Assembly (NCBI GenBank): GCA_035546295.1
Contig: DATKBT010000125.1
Span: 248,001 to 312,000 of the forward strand
Reading direction: 5' to 3'
DNA: 64,000 nucleotides
Source of the DNA: DATKBT01 sp035546295
Lineage (GTDB): Bacteria > Acidobacteriota > Thermoanaerobaculia > Multivoradales > Multivoraceae
Both the position numbers and the translations under genes were made by a program. Below, piece after piece: positions 47,516 to 55,217 of the stretch; the first letter of the stretch is position 1, and every line of letters begins with the position of its first letter. The notes beneath the pieces are model-generated. The model was not told where the DNA came from. It searched no databases and saw only the letters and a list, made by a program, of their open reading frames with translations.

Positions 47516-48993
47516 TCAGCCCTCCGAAGTCCACGCGACAGTCCACGCGACGTCTCGTCGTCAGTCTCTTCCTCCTCGCCGCCGTGCTGGGGGCGCTCGC
47601 CGGATTCGAGATCGGCGCCGCCGAGACCGATCCTCCGGCGATGTACGGCAACACGCCGTCGCGCAACATGGTCTCCGACGTGCGGGGCCTGCCCAGCAAC
47701 TGGGACGTCGAGACCGGCGAGAACGTGCTGTGGGCGGCCAAGCTCGGGTCGCAGACCTACGCCGGCCCGGTGGTGCACGGCGGCCGCGTCTACGTCGGCA
47801 CCAACAACGAGGGTGCGCTGCGCGAGGGGATCGAGGGGGACAAGGGCGTGATGCTCGCGTTCGACGCCACCAACGGCGAGCTGCTCTGGCAGGCGACTCA
47901 CGACAAGTTGCCGGCGGGGCGCGTCAACGACTGGCCCCTGCAGGGGATCTGCTCGACGCCGTTCATCGAGGGCGATCGCGTCTACTACGTCTCGAACGAA
48001 GCCACGGTGGTCTGCGCCGACGTCGAGGGCTTCCGGGACGGCGAGAACGACGGCCCCTTCACCGACGAGAAGTACAAGGGCGAGATGGACGGGGACATCA
48101 TCTGGTCGCTCGACATGATCGGCGAGCTCGACGTGTTCCCCCACAACCTCGCCGCCGGCTCGCCGCTGGTGGTCGACGGCATCCTCTTCACGACCACCGG
48201 CAACGGCGTCGACGAGGGGCACGTGAACATCCCGTCCCCGCTCGGTCCCAGCTTCCTGGCCATCGACGCCACGACCGGCAAGGTGGTCTGGGAGAACGCC
48301 GATCCTGGCGAGAACATCCTCCACGGCACCTGGTCGAACCCCGCCTATGGCGTGGTCGACGGCACCCCCCAGGTGGTGTTCCCGGGCGGCGACGGCTGGC
48401 TGTACTCGTTCGAGCCCAAGACCGGCAACCTGTTCTGGAAGTTCGACCTCAACCCGAAGGACTCGGTGTGGGAGCTGGGCGGCAGCGGCACCCGCAACAA
48501 CGTGATCTCGACGCCGGTCTTCTACAAGAACCGGTTCTACGTCGGCGTCGGACAGGATCCCGAGCACGGCGAGGCGCCCGGTCACTTCTACGCGATCGAC
48601 GCCACCAAGGAGGGGGACGTCACCGGCGAGGCCGAGGTCTTCCACGTCGGCGGCGACGAGTTCAACCGCACGATCTCGACCGCCGCGATCCACGACGGGC
48701 TGGTGTTCATCAGCGACCTCTCGGGCTTCCTCTACTGCCTGGACGCCGAAACCGGCGAGAAGTACTGGACCTACGACACCTTCGCCGCGATCTGGGGCTC
48801 GCCCTTCGTCGCCGACGGCAAGGTCTATCTCGGCGACGAGGACGGCGACGTGGTGATCCTCGAGGCGTCGAAGACCAAGAAGCTGATCGCCGAGATCAAC
48901 ATGGGGAGCGCGGTCTACACGACCCCGGTGGCGCACGACGGCGTGCTCTACATCGCGACCCGCTCCGAGCTGTTCGCGATCGGCTCGAAGTGA
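47512..48993 (+). CDS. Secreted PQQ-like beta-propeller protein
   Basis: The 493-residue propeller protein has a signal or anchor helix at about residues 14-34, then P-P-A-M-Y-G-N-T-P-S-R-N-M-V, a recognised entry motif of this propeller class, and repeated V-x-G-x-V-Y-x-G and D-A-x-T-G-E/K-x-x-W blades. Catalytic residues of methanol-type dehydrogenases cannot be placed. It overlaps the upstream propeller gene by ATGA and the downstream Fe-alcohol dehydrogenase gene by GTGA, so the three must be made in step. A role in electron transfer or cofactor delivery is possible but unproven. Confidence 0.85.
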   Translation: MISPPKSTRQSTRRLVVSLFLLAAVLGALAGFEIGAAETDPPAMYGNTPSRNMVSDVRGLPSNWDVETGENVLWAAKLGSQTYAGPVVHGGRVYVGTNNEGALREGIEGDKGVMLAFDATNGELLWQATHDKLPAGRVNDWPLQGICSTPFIEGDRVYYVSNEATVVCADVEGFRDGENDGPFTDEKYKGEMDGDIIWSLDMIGELDVFPHNLAAGSPLVVDGILFTTTGNGVDEGHVNIPSPLGPSFLAIDATTGKVVWENADPGENILHGTWSNPAYGVVDGTPQVVFPGGDGWLYSFEPKTGNLFWKFDLNPKDSVWELGGSGTRNNVISTPVFYKNRFYVGVGQDPEHGEAPGHFYAIDATKEGDVTGEAEVFHVGGDEFNRTISTAAIHDGLVFISDLSGFLYCLDAETGEKYWTYDTFAAIWGSPFVADGKVYLGDEDGDVVILEASKTKKLIAEINMGSAVYTTPVAHDGVLYIATRSELFAIGSK

Positions 48994-50195
48994 ATCGGGA
49001 CACCGGCGCGGAGGCGGGCGCCTTCGCGCGAGCGTTCGACGCCGCGAGCTGGTCGGTCGAGCTGCGCCCGATGCGGGTGCGGTTCGGTCAGGGCTCGCTC
49101 GCCCGGCTCGGCGAAGGGGTCGAGCAGCTCGGCGGCAGCCGCGTCCTGGTGGTGACCGACCGCGGGATCGTGGGCGCCGGCCACGTCGAGCGCGCCGTCG
49201 TCTCGATCGAGGGGGCCGGCCTCGGGTGCTGGGTGTTCGACGGCGTCGAGGAGAACCCCACCGAGCGTCACGTTGCGGCCGGGGTCGAGGTCGCGCGGCG
49301 GCGCGGCGTCGACTTCCTGGTCGGCCTCGGCGGCGGCAGCTCGATGGACTGCGCCAAGGGAGTCAACTTCCTGCTCACCAACGGCGGGAGGATGGCGGAC
49401 TACTGGGGGATGGGCAAGGCGACGCGCCCGATGCTGGCCTCGATCGGCGTTCCCTGCACCGCCGGGACCGGCAGCGAGGCGCAGTCCTTCGCCATCATCT
49501 CGCGCGAGGGAGACCACCGGAAGATGGCCTGCGGCGATCCCAAGGCGCGCTTCACGAGCGTCCTGCTCGACCCCGAGGTGGTGCGCACCGCTCCCCGCGA
49601 AGTGGTCGCCATGACCGGTCTCGACGCGCTCTCGCACGCGCTCGAGAGCCTGGTGACCCGGGTCAGGAACCCACTGTCTTCGATGCTGGCGCGCGAGGCG
49701 TTCGCCAGCCTCGACCGGCACTTCGAGGCAGTGCTCGAGCCGCGCGCCGATCTGACGGACTGGGGCGAGATGCTCATCGGCGCCCACTTCGCGGGCGCCG
49801 CGATCGAGACCTCGATGCTGGGGGCGGCGCACGCGCTGGCCAACCCGCTGACCGCCGGCTTCGAAGTCGCCCACGGGGCGGCGATCGCGATCGTGCTGCC
49901 GGCCGTGGTGCGCTTCAACGGCGAGCTCCTCGATCGCGTCTACAACGAGCTGCGGCCGGTGGCGGGGGAGTGGGGGGCCGGGGCCGGCTCCGGACCGTTC
50001 AGCGAGTCTCTCGCGCGCCGGATCGAGGAGCTGCGACGGCGCGCCGGCCTGCCGGAGACGCTGCGCGACGTCGGCGTCGGCGAGGCCGACCTCGCTCGGC
50101 TCGCCGAGCAGGCGGCCGACCAGTGGACGGCCGGCTTCAACCCCCGGCCGGTCGGCGCCGAGGACTTGCTCGAGCTCTACCGGCAGGCGTACTGA
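48990..50195 (+). CDS. Iron-containing alcohol dehydrogenase family protein
   Basis: The 401-residue enzyme belongs to the type III metal-dependent dehydrogenases. The NAD(P)-binding G-G-G-S-S-M-D loop and T-A-G-T-G-S-E motif are present. Metal ligands can be assigned as the Asp and His of MTGLDALSHALES and the two His of A-A-H-A-L-A-N-P-L and V-A-H-G. The non-ligand His usually found in the H-A-x-x-H-P-L motif is Asn here. It would oxidise an alcohol or reduce an aldehyde in the cytoplasm; no signal peptide is visible. The GTG start overlaps the stop of the upstream propeller gene (GTGA). Confidence 0.9.
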   Translation: MNRDTGAEAGAFARAFDAASWSVELRPMRVRFGQGSLARLGEGVEQLGGSRVLVVTDRGIVGAGHVERAVVSIEGAGLGCWVFDGVEENPTERHVAAGVEVARRRGVDFLVGLGGGSSMDCAKGVNFLLTNGGRMADYWGMGKATRPMLASIGVPCTAGTGSEAQSFAIISREGDHRKMACGDPKARFTSVLLDPEVVRTAPREVVAMTGLDALSHALESLVTRVRNPLSSMLAREAFASLDRHFEAVLEPRADLTDWGEMLIGAHFAGAAIETSMLGAAHALANPLTAGFEVAHGAAIAIVLPAVVRFNGELLDRVYNELRPVAGEWGAGAGSGPFSESLARRIEELRRRAGLPETLRDVGVGEADLARLAEQAADQWTAGFNPRPVGAEDLLELYRQAY

Positions 50196-50232
50196 AGGAA
50201 TCTGGGAGGCGCGCCGCGCGTTGGAGGTGAAC

Positions 50233-51420
50233 GTGACCGCAAGAGAGTCTCTCGCGCGAACTCTGAAGCTGATCGTGGGCTCCTGCCTCTGCCTGGGCGT
50301 CCTCTCGGGCTCCCCCGCGCTGGGCGCCGCCGCGCCCGGCGCGGCCGCGCCCGGCGCGGCCGACGACGGTCCGCGCGCGGCGCCGGCCTCGTCGTGGCCG
50401 GTCTTTCGCGGCAACGCCGAGATGACCGGGATCGCGGGTAGCACGCTGCCAGCCGAGCCCAAGGTCCTGTGGGCGGTCGACCTCGGCGCCGACATCGAGT
50501 CGACGGCCGCGATCGACGGCGGCACGGTCTACGTCGGCGACTTCGAGGGGAGACTGCACGCGGTCGACCTGGCCACCGGCAAGCAGAAGTGGACCTACCA
50601 GGCGAAGAGCGCGATCCAGGCGGCGCCCTCGGTCCACGACGGCATGGTCTTCGTCGGCGACGAATGGGGGATGTTCCACGCCGTCGACGCCGACACCGGA
50701 AAAGCTGCCTGGACCTTCGAGACGCAGGGGGAGATCGTCTCCTCGGCGACCTTCGACGGCGATCGCGTGCTGTTCGGCTCCTACGACCAGAACCTCTACG
50801 CCCTCGACCGCACCACCGGCGAGCTGGCGTGGAAGGTCGAGACCGAGGGCTACGTCCACGCCACGCCCGCGATCATCGGCGGCGTGACCACGGTCTCGGG
50901 GTGTGACGGCTACCTCTGGCTGGTCGACGTCAAGGACGGCCGCGTGATCGACAAGATCGTGCTCGGCGGGCAGGCGGGTGCGACGCCGGCGATGGCCGGC
51001 GGTAAGGCGTTCATCGGCACCTACGAGAACCAGGTGGTCGCCGTCGACGTCGAGCAGCGCAAGATCGCCTGGGTCTACGAGCATCCCAAGCGCAAGTTCC
51101 CTTACTACGCGTCGGCGGCGGTGACCGGTGACCGGGTGCTGATCGCGGGGCGAGACAAGATCCTGCGCTCGCTCGACCCCGAGAACGGTGAGACGCACTG
51201 GGAGTGGAACAGCGGCGGCCGCATCGACTCGTCGCCGGTGGTGGTCGGCGGGCGCGCCTTCCTCGGCACCCAGACCGGCGCGGTGGTGGCCGTCGACCTC
51301 GAGAACGGCGAACCCGCGTGGCAGTTCGAAACCGGCTCTGGTATCGTCGCCTCGCCCGCGGTGGCAGCGGGGAAGCTGGTGATCGGCACAGTCGACGGCA
51401 TGCTCTACTGCTTCGGCTGA
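50233..51420 (+). CDS. Secreted BamB-like PQQ-repeat propeller
   Basis: The 395-residue protein is a compact, regular propeller of about eight blades (V-x-V-G-x-x-x-G-x-L-x-A-V-D-L-x-T-G-x-x-x-W). It has a signal peptide at about residues 1-33 followed by a low-complexity A-P-G-A-A repeat that probably forms a flexible linker. It is the most BamB-like of the four propellers in the window, but no BAM genes are nearby. The GTG at 50233 is chosen because GGAGGTG lies immediately upstream at 50223-50229; codons at 50221 and 50227 are less likely. It starts 37 bp after the dehydrogenase stop and continues the operon. Confidence 0.85.
   Translation: MTARESLARTLKLIVGSCLCLGVLSGSPALGAAAPGAAAPGAADDGPRAAPASSWPVFRGNAEMTGIAGSTLPAEPKVLWAVDLGADIESTAAIDGGTVYVGDFEGRLHAVDLATGKQKWTYQAKSAIQAAPSVHDGMVFVGDEWGMFHAVDADTGKAAWTFETQGEIVSSATFDGDRVLFGSYDQNLYALDRTTGELAWKVETEGYVHATPAIIGGVTTVSGCDGYLWLVDVKDGRVIDKIVLGGQAGATPAMAGGKAFIGTYENQVVAVDVEQRKIAWVYEHPKRKFPYYASAAVTGDRVLIAGRDKILRSLDPENGETHWEWNSGGRIDSSPVVVGGRAFLGTQTGAVVAVDLENGEPAWQFETGSGIVASPAVAAGKLVIGTVDGMLYCFG
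50332..50361 (+). repeat. Two perfect 15-bp tandem repeats
   Basis: GCGCCCGGCGCGGCC occurs at 50332-50346 and again at 50347-50361. It encodes the A-P-G-A-A linker after the signal peptide of the propeller protein. Confidence 0.85.
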
Positions 51421-51469
51421 CTCCTGTGAGAAGGTGCCTCCGTGGGGCCGTCTCCGAAGGGAAACCACG

Positions 51470-52801
51470 ATGACTCAGCTCGAACCCGCCACCTCGCGGC
51501 TGGACCTCGAGGCGACCGACGTCGGCAGCGTCTTCGTCTCGAACTATCCGCCGTACTCCTTCTGGTCCGCCGACGGCGTCGCCGCGGCCGAGGCCGCCCT
51601 CGACGCGCCGCCGCGCGAGGACACGCCGCTCGGCCTCTACCTGCACGTGCCTTTCTGTCGCCGGCGCTGCAAGTTCTGCTACTTCCGGGTGTTCACCGAC
51701 AAGAACGCCGAGCAGATCGAGTCCTACGTCGACGCGCTGGGCACCGAGGTCGAACGCTTCGCGCAGCGGCGTGCGGTCGAGGGGCGACCGCTGCACTTCG
51801 TCTATTTCGGCGGCGGCACCCCCTCCTACATCGCGGTCAAGCAGCTCCTGCCGCTGGTCGAGCGACTCAAGGCGGCGATCTCGTGGGATCGGGCCGAGGA
51901 GGTCGCGTTCGAGTGCGAACCCGGGACCCTGACCCAGTCGAAGCTCGAGGCGATCCGCGAGATCGACGTCACCCGGCTCAGCCTGGGCGTCGAGAACTTC
52001 GACGACGAGATCCTGCGCGAGAACGGCCGGGCGCACGTGTCGACCGAGATCTACCGCGTCTGGCCCTGGATCCGAGAGCTGGGCTTCCCCCAGGTCAACG
52101 TCGACCTGATCGCGGGAATGGTCGGCGAGAGCTGGGAGAACTGGCGGGAGTGCGTCGAGAAGACGATCGAGCTCGACCCCGACAGCGTGACGATCTACCA
52201 GATGGAGCTCCCGTTCAACACCGTGTACTCGCGCGGCAAGCTGCGCGGCGAGGATGGGCTCGAGTTCGCCGACTGGGCGACCAAGCGGGCCTGGCACGCC
52301 TACGCCTTCGAGCGCCTGGAGGAGGTCGGCTACGAGCGCTCCAGCGCCTACACGGTGCTCAAGGCCGGCCGCGGGTGCCGCTTCGTCTATCGCGACAGCG
52401 TCTGGTCGGGCGCCGACATGATCGGCGCCGGCGTGTCGTCGTTCTCGCACATGAGCGGTGTGCACTTCCAGAACGCGGACGGCTGGAACGAGTACCTCGA
52501 GAAGATCGCGGCCGGCGGGCTGGCGATCGCGCGCGGCTTCGAGACCAGCGCCGGGGAGCGCCTCACCCGCGAGGTCATCCTCCAGCTCAAGACCGGGCAT
52601 CTCGAGCGCGAGCCCTTCGAGCGCAAGTTCGGAGTCGACCCGCTGGCCGAGTTCGCGCCCGCCTTCGAGCGGCTGGCGGAACGCGAGCTGGTGCGTCTCG
52701 ATGACGGGCGGGTGGAGCTCACCGATCCCGGGCTCCTGCGCGTCGACCAGCTCCTCCCGGAGTTCTACGCTCCCGAGTACCGCGACGCGCGTTATACCTA
52801 A
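51470..52801 (+). CDS. Radical SAM protein related to HemW/coproporphyrinogen oxidase
   Basis: The 443-residue protein has the radical SAM cluster C63-x3-C67-x2-C70 (F-C-R-R-R-C-K-F-C-Y-F), the SAM-binding Y-F-G-G-G-T-P-S and the HemW-like layout through to a C-terminal HTH-like region. Several HemW hallmarks differ: E-C-E-P-G-T in place of the usual N-P-G-T, and R-L-S-L-G-V-E-N-F in place of G-V-Q-S-F. It may therefore be a HemW-like haem chaperone or a different radical enzyme. ATG 51470 is preferred to the upstream GTG at 51434 because of a GAAGGG ribosome binding site. It is the last gene of the propeller operon, 49 bp after the BamB-like gene. Confidence 0.87.
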   Translation: MTQLEPATSRLDLEATDVGSVFVSNYPPYSFWSADGVAAAEAALDAPPREDTPLGLYLHVPFCRRRCKFCYFRVFTDKNAEQIESYVDALGTEVERFAQRRAVEGRPLHFVYFGGGTPSYIAVKQLLPLVERLKAAISWDRAEEVAFECEPGTLTQSKLEAIREIDVTRLSLGVENFDDEILRENGRAHVSTEIYRVWPWIRELGFPQVNVDLIAGMVGESWENWRECVEKTIELDPDSVTIYQMELPFNTVYSRGKLRGEDGLEFADWATKRAWHAYAFERLEEVGYERSSAYTVLKAGRGCRFVYRDSVWSGADMIGAGVSSFSHMSGVHFQNADGWNEYLEKIAAGGLAIARGFETSAGERLTREVILQLKTGHLEREPFERKFGVDPLAEFAPAFERLAERELVRLDDGRVELTDPGLLRVDQLLPEFYAPEYRDARYT

Positions 52802-52808
52802 AGATAGA

Positions 52809-52837
52809 CTGTCAGGCCTGCGAGTTCGGGCTACAAT
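52809..52837 (+). promoter_or_regulatory. Candidate promoter for the outer-membrane protein operon
   Basis: CTGTCA (52809-52814) and TACAAT (52832-52837) are separated by 17 bp. The ATG is at 52894, giving a leader of roughly 50 nt. Confidence 0.6.
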
Positions 52838-52893
52838 GCCGATTGCCGGTCGCGCCAGAATGCCGACCGTGAGGGGAATGGGGAGGAATTGCG

Positions 52894-54519
52894 ATGATCC
52901 GTGTCTTCAGGGGAGCAGCACTCGCGGTGGTGGTCGGCTCGCTCGCCTTCGCCCAGGGATCGCAGGCGCAGGAGGTGTGCGCCGGCGCCAACAAGATCAC
53001 CAGCCTCGGCGGCCGTCAGACGCAGTTCTACGGTCCGATCGCGAGCGAGACCGAGCTGCGCAGGATGTTCGAGGCGCGAGAGTCCGAGATCCGCACCCTG
53101 CTCGGCCAGGTCGGCTTTCAGGGCAACCCGGACGACCTGTTCGCGGCGGTGCGCTCGGGCGAGGGCGTCACCCGGACGTCGGTTCCGGTCGGCACCCGGA
53201 TGGGGTGGATGTTCTTCCGCCGGCGCGATCAGCCGATCGTCAAGATGGACGCCTGCTGGGCCGGCAAGGAGGCCTTCGCCGGCTACCAGATCACGTTCGC
53301 GTCCGACGGCGTCGAGTACTCCATGGTTGCGCCCGACGTCTGCGGCAACCTGATGCTGCTCGGCCAGCGCGATCTGCCCGAGATCCAGCCCACCTGCCGG
53401 ATCCAGGTCAGCCACCGTTGCGAGTCGTTCACCGTCGACGCCACCGGCAGCGAGGCCGAGACGGTCCTCCTCGAGGTCACTCCGCCGAGCGGAGCGCCTC
53501 AGACGTTCCGTTCGGAGGGCGGCAACCTCACCTGGAGCTTCGACGGCCCGGATCGTGAGGGCACCTACACCTTCACCGTCATCGGTCGCAACCAGGGACG
53601 TCGGGGCAACCAGCTCGAGTGCCGGGTGGAGGACACCGTGACTCTCGACATCGGAGAGCCCAGCATCGATCTCACCGCCTCGGCGACCGACGTCGTCGTG
53701 CGCGACGAGGTCCAGATCACGGCCGCGCCCCAGGTCGACGAGTGCGCCGAGATCACCGCGGTGGCGATCGACTCTCGCGCGGTGTTCCCGCCCTATCAGA
53801 CGCAGTCGAGCTGGGACCGACCCGGCACCTACACCGTCCAGGGCCTGGTCACCGACGACCTCGGACAGACCGCCACCGACGAGGTCACGATCAACGTCAC
53901 CCGGCCTCCCACGCAGTGGACGCTGCGGCCTTTCGTCGGCCGCATGGACACCGACGACGAGGTGCGCCAGGCCTGGGAAGGCGGCGACATCCGTCGGAAC
54001 TGGCTGCTCGACGGCGGCGTCGCCCTGGGGGCGCAGGCCGAGGTGAAGTTCCGAGAGTGGCTGGGCCTCGGATTCGGCGCCATGCTGCACCGCCACGAGC
54101 TGCACTTCATGTTCGACACGCCGACCGCCTGGCTCATGGACGACGACGACCTCGACGGCTTCACGCTGTTCGCGGGTCCGCTGTTCCACGTCACTCCGCA
54201 GCGGCGGGTCGACATCTTCCTGGGCCCGCTGATCGCCTACACCGACTGGCAGGGCGTCGACCTCGACATCGGCACGGTTCCCGACGACGACAGGTTCTCG
54301 TCCCGGGTCTCTGCCAGCTTCGATTCCGAGGTGACCCTGGGCTTCCAGGTCGGCGTCGACATCCCGTTCGGCGAGAGCCGCTGGGGGCTCTACGCCGGGC
54401 TGTTGTACTTCGAGGTCGATGCCGAGGCGGACGACGATCCGGACTTCCCCTTCCCCGACGCCTTCACTCTCGGGGTCGATCCGGTGTCGCTCAACCTCGG
54501 CCTCAGCTTCGACTTCTGA
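52894..54519 (+). CDS. Putative outer-membrane beta-barrel protein with Ig/PKD-like domains
   Basis: The 541-residue protein has a signal peptide (residues about 1-27, cleavage near Q-A-Q-E). Residues about 30-165 form an unidentified Cys-containing domain, then two Ig/PKD-like segments occupy about 165-345. Residues about 345-541 alternate hydrophobic and polar residues in eight or so strands, and the chain ends L-S-F-D-F, with a terminal Phe as expected for BAM-inserted barrels. No known family is certain. It heads an operon in which each stop overlaps the next start, beginning with a TGATG junction to the DUF2064 gene. Confidence 0.75.
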   Translation: MIRVFRGAALAVVVGSLAFAQGSQAQEVCAGANKITSLGGRQTQFYGPIASETELRRMFEARESEIRTLLGQVGFQGNPDDLFAAVRSGEGVTRTSVPVGTRMGWMFFRRRDQPIVKMDACWAGKEAFAGYQITFASDGVEYSMVAPDVCGNLMLLGQRDLPEIQPTCRIQVSHRCESFTVDATGSEAETVLLEVTPPSGAPQTFRSEGGNLTWSFDGPDREGTYTFTVIGRNQGRRGNQLECRVEDTVTLDIGEPSIDLTASATDVVVRDEVQITAAPQVDECAEITAVAIDSRAVFPPYQTQSSWDRPGTYTVQGLVTDDLGQTATDEVTINVTRPPTQWTLRPFVGRMDTDDEVRQAWEGGDIRRNWLLDGGVALGAQAEVKFREWLGLGFGAMLHRHELHFMFDTPTAWLMDDDDLDGFTLFAGPLFHVTPQRRVDIFLGPLIAYTDWQGVDLDIGTVPDDDRFSSRVSASFDSEVTLGFQVGVDIPFGESRWGLYAGLLYFEVDAEADDDPDFPFPDAFTLGVDPVSLNLGLSFDF

Positions 54520-55217
54520 TGGGTCCGTGGGACGCCGGCGGGAGCCGGCGTCCCTGTCTGGTCGTGTTCACCAAGCCTGCCGTGCCCGGCCGCGTCAAGA
54601 CTCGGCTGGTCGGCCCGCTCAGCGAGGGCCAGGCGGCTGAGCTGCACGCGGCCTTCCTCGGCGACCTCTCGGCCCGGCTGGCGGCGGCGACGTGGACGCT
54701 GTGGACGGCCTGGGATCTCGACGAGGGGGAGGCGCCCGCGACCGAGCTGGTCCCGGTGCCGGTCGCCCGGGCGGTGCGGCAGCAGGGGGCCGATCTCGGC
54801 GAGCGGCTGTTCCGAGTGCTCCGCCTCGCCGCCGACGAAGGCTTCGACCCCGTCGCGGCCGTCGGTTCGGATCATCCGACCTTTCCCCTGACGCGACTCG
54901 ACGAGTGCTCGAGGGCGTTCGCGGCGGGAGCGGACGTGGTGATCGGCCCGGCGGCCGACGGCGGCTACTACCTCCTGGCCTGCCGCCGCCGTTCCCTCGA
55001 CCCGGGGCTGTTCACGGGCATCGACTGGAGCACGGATCGCGTCCTCGAACAGACGCTCGAGCGCTGCGCCGGTGCGCGGCTGCGGGTCGAGCTCCTCGCG
55101 ACCGGACGCGACGTCGATACCCCGGACGACCTGCGTCGGCTCGCCGCAGAGCTCGCGGCGCGGCCCGGGCAGTGCCCGCGCACCGAGGGGCTGCTCGCGC
55201 AGTGGGGCATGGCGTGA
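54519..55217 (+). CDS. DUF2064/TIGR04282-type glycosyltransferase-like protein
   Basis: The 232-residue protein has a GT-A-like fold start (F-T-K-P-A-V-P-G-R-V-K-T-R-L, the substrate/nucleotide loop), G-S-D-H-P-T as the likely metal-binding acidic motif, and G-P-A-A-D-G-G-Y-Y-L-L. This pattern defines the TIGR04282 family, sometimes linked to arsenosugar synthesis, although no arsenic genes are in the window. The assignment to that pathway is therefore not supported by context. The ATG shares a base with the stop codon of the outer-membrane gene, and its own stop overlaps the next GTG. Confidence 0.87.
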   Translation: MGPWDAGGSRRPCLVVFTKPAVPGRVKTRLVGPLSEGQAAELHAAFLGDLSARLAAATWTLWTAWDLDEGEAPATELVPVPVARAVRQQGADLGERLFRVLRLAADEGFDPVAAVGSDHPTFPLTRLDECSRAFAAGADVVIGPAADGGYYLLACRRRSLDPGLFTGIDWSTDRVLEQTLERCAGARLRVELLATGRDVDTPDDLRRLAAELAARPGQCPRTEGLLAQWGMA

